Shown: positions 28,110-36,567 of the stretch, in pieces | How the letters are laid out: each line of letters starts with the position of its first letter | Numbering within the stretch: position 1 is the stretch's first letter | Source: an uncultured Flavobacteriales bacterium | GTDB lineage: Bacteria; Bacteroidota; Bacteroidia; Flavobacteriales_E; Vicingaceae | DNA length: 64,000 bases | Direction of reading: 5' to 3' | NCBI GenBank assembly: GCA_905479325.1 | Contig: CAJQLW010000013.1 | Coordinates: 1 to 64,000 of the forward strand | Made by a program: the position numbers and the translations under genes | Notes under the pieces: model-generated | Database searches by the model: none | Told to the model about the DNA's origin: nothing | What the model saw: only the letters and a program-made list of their open reading frames with translations

Positions 28110-28465
28110 TTCGATACAATTTTGCTCGTTCCTCTCGATACAATACTGCTAACGCAGCATCACTCAATGACCGCTCAAAATCACTCAGCCTGACAAACAT
28201 TAATCAAGTTCGGCTTTTCGATGATAATCGCTTGCCTGCTTCGACTGTTTTCTTCCTTTGGTTAGAAAAGCTCAGCAACACAAGCTCGTTTTGGGATTTT
28301 TCTTCATTCCATTTTCTTCATTGTACACTTTACATTCCATATTGCTCACCTGCCTGCCGCAGGCACGGTTCCACACTTTACATTTCTAATTCACCACTCC
28401 TCACTCTTCATTCCACATTCCTAATTCTTCATTTCTAACTCAACACTCTCCATTTACTTATCTTT
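28110..28465. repeat. Non-coding spacer with repeat-like and G-free DNA
   Basis: About 400 bp without a credible gene. It holds two copies of TCGATACAATnnTGCT (about 28110 and 28136), a perfect palindrome TGCCTGC-C-GCAGGCA at 28351-28365, and two exact copies of ACACTTTACATT (28325 and 28373, 48 bp apart). It ends in a stretch with no G on the plus strand from 28369 to 28465, made of degenerate CATTC/CACTC/TTCATT units. This resembles intergenic repeat DNA of Flavobacteriales. A short open frame across it is low-complexity and not considered a gene. Confidence 0.6.
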
Positions 28466-28466
28466 G
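28459..28466 (+). promoter_or_regulatory. -7 promoter element of tyrS
   Basis: TATCTTTG, 17 bp before the ATG at 28484, at the end of the G-free tract. Confidence 0.6.
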
Positions 28467-28483
28467 CCCGAAATTTTTTGAAA

Positions 28484-29761
28484 ATGGATTTTGTAGCAGA
28501 ATTAGAATGGAGAGGAATGATTCACAACATTACTCCGAACACGCAGGAACAGTTAAACAAGGAAATGACTACCGGTTATGTGGGTTTTGATCCAACTGCA
28601 GACTCGTTACACATTGGAAACCTGGTGCCAATTATGCTGTTAACCCATTTTCAAAATGCTGGTCACAAACCAATTGCTTTGGTTGGTGGAGCTACCGGTA
28701 TGGTAGGCGATCCATCAGGAAAATCTGAAGAGCGTAAGTTTTTGTCTGAAGAGTTGTTGAATCACAACCTAGAGTGTCAGAAAAAGCAATTGGCAAAGTT
28801 TCTCGATTTTGACTCAGATGCTAAAAATGCTGCGGAGTTGGTAAACAATTACGATTGGTTTAAAGAATTTTCGTTTTTAGATTTTTTACGAGAAGCTGGA
28901 AAGCACATCACCGTAAATTACATGATGGCGAAAGATTCAGTTAAAAAAAGACTGGAGACTGGCATTTCATTTACAGAATTCTCTTACCAGCTCATTCAAG
29001 GGTATGATTTCTTTTGGTTGAACCAGAATAAAAACTGCAAGTTGCAAATGGGTGGTTCTGACCAATGGGGAAACATTGTAACAGGAACAGAATTTATTAG
29101 AAGAAAGTCAGACAGTGAGGCGTTTGCCCTTACTTGTCCGTTAATTACAAAGGCAGACGGTAGCAAGTTCGGAAAATCTGAAGGTGGAAATGTTTGGCTA
29201 GATGCAGAGAAAACATCGCCTTACAAATTTTACCAGTTTTGGTTAAACACTTCAGATGAAGATGCAGGGAAGTACATTCGAATTTTTACGTTGAAACCTC
29301 AAGAAGAGATATTGGCGTTAGAAAAGGAACACGCTGAGGCACCACATTTAAGAGTATTGCAGAAAGCTTTGGCAGAAGACATTACCATTCGAGTTCACTC
29401 TCGAGAGGAGTTGAATAATGCGATAGCAGCTTCTAATATTTTATTTGGAAATTCAACTGCAGAAAGTTTGAAGGGATTATCTGAAAGAGATTTGTTAAGC
29501 GTTTTTGAAGGAGTTCCACAAGCGGAGATTTCTAAATCAGTGTTGGAAGAAGGGCAGGGAATAATTGATTTTACAGTGACCTCTGCGAAAGCTTTTGGTT
29601 CAAATGGCGAGGCTCGAAGAATGATTCAAAATAACGGAGTGAGTTTGAACAAGGAAAAGGTTAATCTGGAAAAAGCAGTTACCTCAGATGATTTGATTCT
29701 AGACAAATACATTTTGCTTCAAAAAGGGAAGAAAAATTATTACTTGATTACCGTTGTTTAA
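28484..29761 (+). CDS. tyrS: Tyrosyl-tRNA synthetase
   Basis: 425 residues from the ATG at 28484; a TTG two codons earlier is not needed. Class I aminoacyl-tRNA synthetase that charges tRNA-Tyr. The HIGH-type motif is LHIGN near residue 46, the KMSKS-type motif is KFGKS near 232, and a C-terminal S4 RNA-binding domain is present (about 360-425, [15 protein letters not shown]). Length is normal for the bacterial TyrRS. The lipoprotein gene downstream overlaps its stop codon. Confidence 0.98.
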   Translation: MDFVAELEWRGMIHNITPNTQEQLNKEMTTGYVGFDPTADSLHIGNLVPIMLLTHFQNAGHKPIALVGGATGMVGDPSGKSEERKFLSEELLNHNLECQKKQLAKFLDFDSDAKNAAELVNNYDWFKEFSFLDFLREAGKHITVNYMMAKDSVKKRLETGISFTEFSYQLIQGYDFFWLNQNKNCKLQMGGSDQWGNIVTGTEFIRRKSDSEAFALTCPLITKADGSKFGKSEGGNVWLDAEKTSPYKFYQFWLNTSDEDAGKYIRIFTLKPQEEILALEKEHAEAPHLRVLQKALAEDITIRVHSREELNNAIAASNILFGNSTAESLKGLSERDLLSVFEGVPQAEISKSVLEEGQGIIDFTVTSAKAFGSNGEARRMIQNNGVSLNKEKVNLEKAVTSDDLILDKYILLQKGKKNYYLITVV

Positions 29762-30152
29762 GCAATTCAAATATAGCGTTGGGTACGTCATAGCTTTTGC
29801 GATGGTGTTTGTTGGGTGCAAGAAGAAATTATCTGACGAGGAACTCTTTGACCGTTTACACGGAAATTGGGGAGCGACCATGAAGGTTATGGAATACGAA
29901 AGTTTTCATTACGAGGTTGATTCAACGCTTTTTCATACCGAAGGCCGACGACTGGGTTTTATTTTCAGTTCAAAAGGAAACTTTCAGAAGAGTTTTGAGG
30001 GAGTTGCAGCGGGTTCTTATTGGGTGGAAGAAGGCGATTTGGTGCTTTCCACAGCCGACACAACTTCGTATGAAATATTGCACGTAAATGCCCGTAAGTT
30101 GGTACTTCAAGCAGATTCAGCTAAATTGTATTTTGAGAAGTATGTTTATTAG
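29754..30152 (+). CDS. Small lipoprotein, lipocalin-like, TTG start
   Basis: 132 residues if it starts at the TTG at 29754, which overlaps the tyrS stop by 8 bp. The first ATG comes after most of the signal peptide, so the TTG start is favoured because it gives a proper lipoprotein signal: hydrophobic core [13 protein letters not shown] followed by C22. The mature part begins [17 protein letters not shown] and is a small beta-rich domain with a single [11 protein letters not shown] strand, like lipocalin-type Bacteroidota lipoproteins. Function unknown. Translation is probably coupled to tyrS. Confidence 0.65.
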   Translation: MFKQFKYSVGYVIAFAMVFVGCKKKLSDEELFDRLHGNWGATMKVMEYESFHYEVDSTLFHTEGRRLGFIFSSKGNFQKSFEGVAAGSYWVEEGDLVLSTADTTSYEILHVNARKLVLQADSAKLYFEKYVY

Positions 30153-30157
30153 TTAAC

Positions 30158-31528
30158 TCACTTCAACGTATTAAAAAAAGTACGTTCCATTTCAATTGGG
30201 CCTTCAGCAAAAGCTTTGCTAATTCCGCCTTGCTCGTTAATTAAAAAGTACGAGGGAACAGTGGTTACCTGATACGCTTCTCGTAATTCATAATTTCCAC
30301 CAAAGTGCAGAAAGTCCCACTTGTAATTATTTTTTGCTACTACGGTTTGGTTAATCGTTTCGTCATCGTCTAGGTTAATGCTCACAAAGTGCACTTTGTC
30401 TCCGTATTCTTCGTGTAATTTTTGCATTACTTTCAATTCTCGTAAGCTGGGTATCGAGGCGTTTGACCAAAAACTGAGGTAGACTTGCTTGCCTCTATAA
30501 TCTTGCAATGCGTGCTTTTCTCCTTGAGCATCCAATAAGCTAAAGTTCACCGCTTGCATCGATTTGCCGTAACGTTCGAGCGCCTTCAGTATGTTGGCAG
30601 CAATTTCTCTATTCTCGTCAGACTGGCCCTTTTCCGTTATTTGCTTTAAAATTTTTTCGCTGCTTTCTTGGTTGATTACCTTTTTGTGATACACCTCATA
30701 TAATCCGAATAGCAAATACAATTCGGTTAATTCGGCACTTTCAAAGCCTTTTAAAATGTTAAGCTCCTCTAAAGCTCTGTCAAGAGACTCTTCAAACATG
30801 AGTGCTTTCATCATTTTCTGGCTGCCACTTTTTAAGGTTAACTGATCAAAGTCTTCTTGATAAAATTGAGTGAAAAAATTCATGTATTCTTTGTGCCGGT
30901 ATAAAATTGGCTGCTCTTTTATGTAGGTACTTTCAAGTGTTTTGTTGCTTCCGCCGCTAATGTCTTCCAAATTGGCTAGGGCATAGGTGATGTAGTTTTT
31001 CAAGAAAAGGTTGCTCATGCTTTCCTTCTTTTGAGTCCAAGAATTTAAAAATGCCTCCGTTTCTTTGCTTGCCCCTTTGTACATCATTTTGGCGTAGTTC
31101 GCTGCAAAAAAATCTTGATACGCCCTATTGAAACTTTTAATTTGCTGATTGAGTTCTGTTGCTTTTGGAAAAGGAAAGCTGAGGTTTAAAAACTTATTGA
31201 ACGCCTGACCTCGATTAGCTTCTTCGTCAAAGCTTAAGCCAATGTTGTAAACACTTCCAGCTTCAGCGAATAGACTAGTTTCCTTATCTTCAATTTTTAA
31301 AACAACTTGATTTATTTCAGCTAAATCAAAGCTTAGTTTAAAGTTGCCTTCAGTTATTATTTCTTCTGCTAACCACTCTTTTTCGTTGGTGATGTAATCT
31401 TTGTATACGCCAATTTTAATGGTTTTTGAGTCGAACCCTTTTATGCTCCCTTGAACTACGGTTTCTTCAGCATTCAATTGAAAACCAATAAATAATGTAA
31501 AAAAGAGAAGTAAGGTATTTCGAATCAT
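30158..31528 (-). CDS. TlpA-like thioredoxin-fold protein lacking the CxxC pair
   Basis: 456 residues. Signal peptide (1-20), an N-terminal beta domain like those of Bacteroidota TlpA-type proteins (about 21-120), a helical middle and a C-terminal thioredoxin-like domain (about 325-456). The active site that is normally W-C-x-x-C reads W354-S-N-A-S358: both cysteines are serine. The cis-proline loop TVPSYFLI (P425) and the VHFVSINLDDD strand are kept, so the fold is intact. Disulfide redox activity is therefore not expected; a binding or chaperone role is possible. Last gene of the operon from 33964, 2 bp after coaD. Confidence 0.85.
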   Translation of the reverse strand: MIRNTLLLFFTLFIGFQLNAEETVVQGSIKGFDSKTIKIGVYKDYITNEKEWLAEEIITEGNFKLSFDLAEINQVVLKIEDKETSLFAEAGSVYNIGLSFDEEANRGQAFNKFLNLSFPFPKATELNQQIKSFNRAYQDFFAANYAKMMYKGASKETEAFLNSWTQKKESMSNLFLKNYITYALANLEDISGGSNKTLESTYIKEQPILYRHKEYMNFFTQFYQEDFDQLTLKSGSQKMMKALMFEESLDRALEELNILKGFESAELTELYLLFGLYEVYHKKVINQESSEKILKQITEKGQSDENREIAANILKALERYGKSMQAVNFSLLDAQGEKHALQDYRGKQVYLSFWSNASIPSLRELKVMQKLHEEYGDKVHFVSINLDDDETINQTVVAKNNYKWDFLHFGGNYELREAYQVTTVPSYFLINEQGGISKAFAEGPIEMERTFFNTLK

Positions 31529-31530
31529 GT

Positions 31531-31989
31531 TTAGAGGGTTATTTCTTTTGGCAAAAACTGGTTCGCATCTCCACCGTGGCGAATGATATCACGCACAGTT
31601 GTTGAATTTATTGTGGCATAGTCTAATTCAGTAAACATAAAAACAGTTTCAATCTCATCGTTTAGTTTACGATTCATTTGAGCAATGGTATGCTCGTATT
31701 CGTAATCTAGCTGATTTCTTAGCCCTCTTAGAATGTATTTTGCCTGAACTTTTTCGCAATAATCAACTGTTAAGCCTTGGTACATGTCAACTTCAACAGA
31801 AGGTTCATTTGCAAAGCACTGTTCAATCCACTTTTTGCGTTGCTGCAAATCAAACATATATTGTTTAGATGAGTTGGTCCCAATGGCCACTATAATTTTG
31901 TCGAAAAGGGGTATGGCTCTTTTTACAATAGAAGTGTGGCCCAACGTAATTGGATCGAAGGAACCGGGGAATATGGCTATTTTTTTCAT
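31531..31989 (-). CDS. coaD: Phosphopantetheine adenylyltransferase
   Basis: 152 residues from the ATG at 31989. A frame open upstream to 32085 overlaps rsmD and is rejected because CoaD begins with MKKIAIFPGSFDPITLGH. Transfers AMP to 4'-phosphopantetheine, the fourth step of CoA synthesis. The T/HxGH nucleotidyltransferase motif is TLGH (15-18), and the second motif is YATINSTTVRDIIRHGGD. The conserved YILRGLRNQLDYEYE is present. The gene is 4 bp after rsmD, a frequent pairing in bacteria. Confidence 0.97.
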   Translation of the reverse strand: MKKIAIFPGSFDPITLGHTSIVKRAIPLFDKIIVAIGTNSSKQYMFDLQQRKKWIEQCFANEPSVEVDMYQGLTVDYCEKVQAKYILRGLRNQLDYEYEHTIAQMNRKLNDEIETVFMFTELDYATINSTTVRDIIRHGGDANQFLPKEITL

Positions 31990-31993
31990 GTGT

Positions 31994-32530
31994 TTAACTT
32001 TCTTCGAAGAAAGTAAAGTTAACATTTCCGAACTTTCTAGTAGAAATGAAATTGGGATGTTCTTCAAACGAGGTTTCTCTGCCATGCTCCACTACGAGTA
32101 ATCCATTTTCTGCGAGTAATCCTTTCTTAAAAATAGAAGTTGGCAAGTTGGCTGTGGCCTCTAATGCATAGGGCGGGTCGGCAAAAATGATATCGTATTG
32201 TTGGGTCAGCTTGTCCACAAATTTGAATACATCAGCTTTAATGGCCGTAATGCTATCTAGCTTTAATTCGTCAGCTGCTTTTTTAATAAATTTAATGCAA
32301 CCAACATGCTGGTCAATGGCTAAAACGGAACTTGCACCTCTGGAGGCGAATTCAAAAGTCATGTTGCCAGTGCCGGCGCATAAATCTAGCACCTTTGTAT
32401 CTTCCAACTCAATTTTGTTTCGCAGCATGTTAAACAAGCCTTCTTTGGCAAAGTCTGTTGTAGGTCTAACTGGCAGCCCTTTTGGTGGCGAAAATCTTCG
32501 TCCTTTGTGAGTTCCGCTAACTATCCGCAT
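31994..32530 (-). CDS. rsmD: 16S rRNA (guanine-966-N2)-methyltransferase
   Basis: 178 residues, usual RsmD size. The start MRIVSGTHKGRRF and RPTTDFAKEGLFN are strong family signatures. The SAM-binding VLDLCAGTGNMTFEFASRGA is near residue 44, and the catalytic DPPYAL is near 117. Methylates G966 of 16S rRNA. Overlaps the stop of the DUF3822 gene by 10 bp and precedes coaD. Confidence 0.96.
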   Translation of the reverse strand: MRIVSGTHKGRRFSPPKGLPVRPTTDFAKEGLFNMLRNKIELEDTKVLDLCAGTGNMTFEFASRGASSVLAIDQHVGCIKFIKKAADELKLDSITAIKADVFKFVDKLTQQYDIIFADPPYALEATANLPTSIFKKGLLAENGLLVVEHGRETSFEEHPNFISTRKFGNVNFTFFEES

Positions 32531-33378
32531 AAGTGCTGATGAAATAAACTAAAGTGCGAATGATTGTTTAGTTGACTTAAAACTGCTGAGAATTCAACAT
32601 TTTTTGGTTTTTCGCCAAGTGTAACCTCGTTAATGTAGGTATGCAATAATTTAAAAATGGCAGAATCTTTTTCAATCTCTCCTACCAAGATAATTGTGCT
32701 TTGTTCTCTTTCCAACTGAAGTTGCTCCATTACGTAAAGCAAATAATAAATGAAGTCTTCTTTGCTCTGATATTGAAAACTGTTAAAGAAATTCAGTTTA
32801 CCGTTGGGTGCGTAAATGACTTCAAATTGCTCGTTTTGTACATGAACTAAAAGTTCGTTCGGTTTTGGTTTGCTCAACCCAACCGCCTCTAAAATAGGCG
32901 AAGCGAAATGCAATAATTTGTAGGGAGGTAACTTTGCTTTCAGCATAAACTCCAAGCTTCGTGGAATGGCGAAAACAATAACTGCGTCGAAACTTTCCAA
33001 CTTGGTGAAGTGAAATTTAAGTTGGTGGTTTTCTTCTATAGGATGATTAAAACTCAGGTAAGTCTCTAGTTCTTTTTCTTCGAAAAGTGCTTGAGGAACT
33101 AAGGTATAAAGATTATTCGAAATGCAAACCTGAAGATCTTTCTGTGTTTGGTATTCCGGTTGTGGAATTATTTTTTCAAGATTTCTCAGCGCATCAACCC
33201 AATCGTCTGCTTTTTTAAAGTCATATTGCTCAAACGATATGTACGTTTGAGTTGCGTCATCGAAGAAACACGAAGTTAATTGGAGCCTACTAAGGTGCAA
33301 AAAGTGCTTAAGTTGAGCTGTTTTTCCGCCAAAGCGTTCGTCAAAAAATCGAAGCTGTGGGGTAAGGGGTAGCGTCAT
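32521..33378 (-). CDS. DUF3822 family protein
   Basis: 285 residues matching the Bacteroidota-specific DUF3822 family. The fold is thought to be ASKHA-like (actin/Hsp70/sugar kinase); segments such as NELLVHVQNEQFEVIYAPNGKLNFFNSF agree with a beta-rich core. No catalytic residues are obvious. In many Bacteroidota it precedes rsmD, as here, with a 10-bp overlap. Function unknown; a role in ribosome or RNA biology is only suggested by its neighbour. Confidence 0.85.
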   Translation of the reverse strand: MTLPLTPQLRFFDERFGGKTAQLKHFLHLSRLQLTSCFFDDATQTYISFEQYDFKKADDWVDALRNLEKIIPQPEYQTQKDLQVCISNNLYTLVPQALFEEKELETYLSFNHPIEENHQLKFHFTKLESFDAVIVFAIPRSLEFMLKAKLPPYKLLHFASPILEAVGLSKPKPNELLVHVQNEQFEVIYAPNGKLNFFNSFQYQSKEDFIYYLLYVMEQLQLEREQSTIILVGEIEKDSAIFKLLHTYINEVTLGEKPKNVEFSAVLSQLNNHSHFSLFHQHLCG

Positions 33379-33385
33379 GTTTCGG

Positions 33386-33964
33386 TTACCAGTTCCCAGT
33401 TGTAATAGGCTCGCTCATTGAGCCAACTTTAACAATGTCAGTTAATTTTACCGCCTCGTTTTTCGTGTTTAACCCATTATACACTTTTTCTAAGGTGGTA
33501 GAAACTTCAAAAACGTTAACGTTTACTTTATTCTTTTCAATTACACCAGCTTGTATTTTGAATTCATCTCCTCCGCTAAACGGAACATATCTTAGTGAAT
33601 CAACAGAAAAATCAGAAGGGAAAATGGTAGATGCAGGAACTAATGAAGTATCTCTAATAACAATTCCTAATTCAACCGCTTCTACTTCTGTTAACGAATC
33701 AGGCACGTTGCCAATTGCTTTAATTATGGTTAACGAATCGTTTTTCACGAAGTTGATTAATTCAGGAAAATTAGCAGCGTAGCGGCCTTTTTCTTGTTTG
33801 AACTTCTTTTGAGCATCAACTACTTCTAGCAATCTATTCTGCACAACCTCTCTTCTTTGTTGTGCCATGTCTCTGAAATCAATTTTGTTTTGAATTCCTG
33901 CGTAGATGAAATATGCTAGTGCAATTGCTATTGCGAATAAGGCTGCTTGAATACCGATTTTCAT
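33386..33964 (-). CDS. Membrane-anchored protein of unknown function, pseudopilin-like N-terminus
   Basis: 192 residues. One N-terminal membrane helix (about 5-24, IQAALFAIAIALAYFIYAGI) is followed by a helix and the segment LLEVVDAQKKFKQEKGRYAANFPEL. This echoes type IV pilin-like minor proteins (AQ..Y....G.Y), although no prepilin peptidase site is visible. The C-terminal part is beta-rich. Promoter element 28 bp upstream. First gene of an operon with DUF3822, rsmD, coaD and the TlpA-like gene. Not assigned to a function. Confidence 0.7.
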   Translation of the reverse strand: MKIGIQAALFAIAIALAYFIYAGIQNKIDFRDMAQQRREVVQNRLLEVVDAQKKFKQEKGRYAANFPELINFVKNDSLTIIKAIGNVPDSLTEVEAVELGIVIRDTSLVPASTIFPSDFSVDSLRYVPFSGGDEFKIQAGVIEKNKVNVNVFEVSTTLEKVYNGLNTKNEAVKLTDIVKVGSMSEPITTGNW

Positions 33965-33992
33965 TAATCCTATTTTTTTAGTTCTAAGCTCA

Positions 33993-34000
33993 CAAATCTA
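33993..34000 (-). promoter_or_regulatory. -7 promoter element of the DUF3822-rsmD-coaD operon
   Basis: TAGATTTG on the minus strand, 28 bp before the start at 33964. Confidence 0.5.
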
Positions 34001-34078
34001 CCATTTTTTTGATTTTATTGGAAGGACTTTATCTGTTACGATAAGGTTAAATTTACCAAACAAGAATATGTAGCTTTC

Positions 34079-35473
34079 ATGAGTGCTTTTCAGCAGAAAT
34101 TTTATAGTTTTTTACCTGGGGTTCCAACTTCCGACCAAGTTGATTTAGTGGAGCGTATGGAACGTTTTCTGTTTCAAAACGCAGCAAGATCCGGTTTTAT
34201 TATACGAGGTTATGCCGGCACGGGAAAAACGACTGCCATTGCCGCAATGATCAAAACTTTTCCCAGCTTTCAATTAAAATCTGTTTTATTAGCCCCAACA
34301 GGAAGAGCTGCAAAGGTGCTTTCTAACTTTTCTAAGAAGCCAGCTTTTACCATTCATAAAAAAATATACCAAAGCGAAAGAGGAAAAGACGGGCAAACGC
34401 ATTTTAAGTTAGGAGCGAATCTCCACACCAACACGATCTTTATTATCGATGAAGCGTCAATGATTTCTGATGGTGGCGCGCACGAACAAAGTTTGCTCGA
34501 TGATTTGATTGAATATGTGTACACCAGTAAGAATTGTCGATTAGTATTTATTGGTGACATTGCCCAGTTGCCACCTGTAGGTAAATTATTGAGCCCCGCC
34601 CTAGATCCGAAGTATTTGATGTCAAATTATTATTTGAAGCTGAAAGGAGTTGAATTATCACAAGTTATGCGGCAAGCTTCAGAGTCAGGTATTTTACACA
34701 ACGCTACCATTATTCGGAACCAAACCAAAGATAAAAAGCCGCAAATAAAATTTGAATTGAAAGATTTTGATGATATTAAACGGATTGATGGAGTAGAGTT
34801 GGAAGACGAATTGCACACTTGCTTTTCTAAATACGGGGCAGATGATACGATTGTGATTACTCGATCGAATAAAAGAGCGAATATTTTTAACCAGCAAATT
34901 AGAGTTCGAATAAAAGATTTGGACAACGAGATTGCCACTGGTGATTATCTGATGGTGGTGAAGAACAATTACTTCTGGTTAGATGAAAAATCTCCGGTAA
35001 GTTTCATTGCCAATGGAGATGTTGCTGAAGTAATGGGAATGGGTAACATTGAAGAGTTGTATGGATTTCGCTTTTTAAACGCCACTGTTCGGTTAATTGA
35101 CTATCCTACTTTACAACCCATAGATGTGAAGTTGTTGCTTGATTCCATTCATTCTGAAGCTCCTTCGCTTACCAAAGAAGACAGCCAACGCTTGTTTGAA
35201 ACGGTAATGGATGATTATGCTGAGGTAACCAACAAGCGAGTAAAGATGGAGTTGCTCAAAAAGAACCCTTATTTTAATGCACTACAAGTGAAATTTGGTT
35301 ATGCAGTAACCTGCCACAAATCACAAGGAGGGCAGTGGAAAGCCGTTTTTGTAGACCAAGGTTACCTTACGGAAGAAATGTTAGATACGGAATATGCTCG
35401 TTGGCTGTACACCGCCGTTACTAGAGCAACCGAAAAATTATATTTGGTAAATTTTAATGATCAGTTTTTTTAA
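34079..35473 (+). CDS. RecD-like ATP-dependent DNA helicase
   Basis: 464 residues, superfamily 1B. Motif I is GYAGTGKTTAIAAM near residue 44, motif II is FIIDEASMI near 121, and the C-terminal motifs end with YAVTCHKSQGGQWKAVFVD and YTAVTRATEKLYLV (UvrD_C_2). Compact RecD2/Dda-type, with no RecBC nuclease parts. Likely a 5'-3' helicase in DNA repair or replication restart. Monocistronic and divergent from the gene at 33964. Confidence 0.92.
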   Translation: MSAFQQKFYSFLPGVPTSDQVDLVERMERFLFQNAARSGFIIRGYAGTGKTTAIAAMIKTFPSFQLKSVLLAPTGRAAKVLSNFSKKPAFTIHKKIYQSERGKDGQTHFKLGANLHTNTIFIIDEASMISDGGAHEQSLLDDLIEYVYTSKNCRLVFIGDIAQLPPVGKLLSPALDPKYLMSNYYLKLKGVELSQVMRQASESGILHNATIIRNQTKDKKPQIKFELKDFDDIKRIDGVELEDELHTCFSKYGADDTIVITRSNKRANIFNQQIRVRIKDLDNEIATGDYLMVVKNNYFWLDEKSPVSFIANGDVAEVMGMGNIEELYGFRFLNATVRLIDYPTLQPIDVKLLLDSIHSEAPSLTKEDSQRLFETVMDDYAEVTNKRVKMELLKKNPYFNALQVKFGYAVTCHKSQGGQWKAVFVDQGYLTEEMLDTEYARWLYTAVTRATEKLYLVNFNDQFF

Positions 35474-35486
35474 TTAAATCAACTCT

Positions 35487-36566
35487 TTATTTCCGATTAT
35501 TCGCCTTCAAAATATTTGATATTTGTTTTGAAATGTCAATTCTCTTTTCACTGATTTGTCTCCAGATTGAACGATAGTAATACATTTCGAATATGTTTTT
35601 AATAATATGATTTTCATGCTCATTAGAAATATCACTATTCTTACGCCACAAAGTATTTTCTGTTGTATCTTTTATATAATTAAGTCCGATGAAGTCTAAT
35701 TCAATTCCAATCCACAAACAATGGTAATCTTCTTTTTTATTTTCTTGAATCGGTATCTCTTTAAATTTTAAGGAAAACAGAATCTCGGATGGTAGAATGG
35801 GAGAATTGTATGAATGTTCTATTTCTCCGTGCTCTTCGTCATTTAAAATTTCTTTATAAGCAATGCTGGTAATTGATTCTATTTGGTCATTTGAAGCTAA
35901 CCTAGAGGAATCTGTTGGATCTAGATAAAACTCTAATTTGTTGTAATCTCTTAAATACTTTTTAGAAATAGCGCTAAAGTAACTGTCCAAAATTACCATT
36001 GTATTTGAGTCTAAGGGAGAATCGACAAAAGGAATCAGTTTTTCAGGATTCTTTGGACTTCTATAAATCGGGAAAGATCTTTTAAAGCAATCTATTAAAG
36101 TTCGTTTAAGCAGAAGGGTGGTTTCTGATGGGAAGATACTTTGGTAATCTATTAGCCTCAAATAGAATGCAGGCTCAATTCCTATTTTTATTGATGTGTC
36201 AGGTCCATTGATATACGTGTATTTATCATAGTTTTTACCAAACCCAAATATGCTAAAATTTGTAAATCCATTAAATGCGACAAAGTAAATCCTGTAAGCG
36301 GTGTTTGTATCAGCTAAAATTTTTGGAGAATTTTTTAGTTCTTTTCTTATTTGCTTGAACTCAGTTTGCGTTAACGGTGCATTCTCACGAAAAAAGGTTA
36401 ACGGTTTCGTCATTCTCAATATGGAGCTGTCAAGTCCTCTGAAAAGGCTATCTTCCGCCAATGTAGGATAAAAATCTACATAGAATAGCTGATTAAAGTA
36501 CTTATCTTGAGCAGAAGCATTGAAGAAAATCCAGAATAATGAAATAAGAAGAAATAAGTTTTTCAA
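35487..36566 (-). CDS. Secreted protein of unknown function
   Basis: 359 residues with a Sec signal peptide (1-19, ending ASA-Q). No lipobox, no membrane helix after the signal, no T9SS sorting domain and no family that I recognise. The mature protein is rich in aromatic and charged residues, with two short segments that look alike (FYVDFYPTLAEDS, AFYLRLIDYQSIFPS). Only one base separates it from the upstream hydrolase-OsmC gene, so the two are co-transcribed. Could act in the periplasm. Confidence 0.65.
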   Translation of the reverse strand: MKNLFLLISLFWIFFNASAQDKYFNQLFYVDFYPTLAEDSLFRGLDSSILRMTKPLTFFRENAPLTQTEFKQIRKELKNSPKILADTNTAYRIYFVAFNGFTNFSIFGFGKNYDKYTYINGPDTSIKIGIEPAFYLRLIDYQSIFPSETTLLLKRTLIDCFKRSFPIYRSPKNPEKLIPFVDSPLDSNTMVILDSYFSAISKKYLRDYNKLEFYLDPTDSSRLASNDQIESITSIAYKEILNDEEHGEIEHSYNSPILPSEILFSLKFKEIPIQENKKEDYHCLWIGIELDFIGLNYIKDTTENTLWRKNSDISNEHENHIIKNIFEMYYYRSIWRQISEKRIDISKQISNILKANNRK

Positions 36567-36567
36567 T

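Noticed and set aside
28232-28438. 68-codon open frame in the spacer before tyrS
   Set aside because: It reads through the palindrome and G-free tract; composition is that of repeat DNA and there is no support for translation.
31990-32085. 32-residue N-terminal extension of coaD
   Set aside because: It overlaps rsmD and comes before the family's invariant start MKKIAIFPGSFDP; the ATG at 31989 fits normal length.
33386-33964. Type IV pilin-like or secretion pseudopilin
   Set aside because: There is no prepilin peptidase cleavage site and no pilus gene nearby; only a weak sequence echo was seen.
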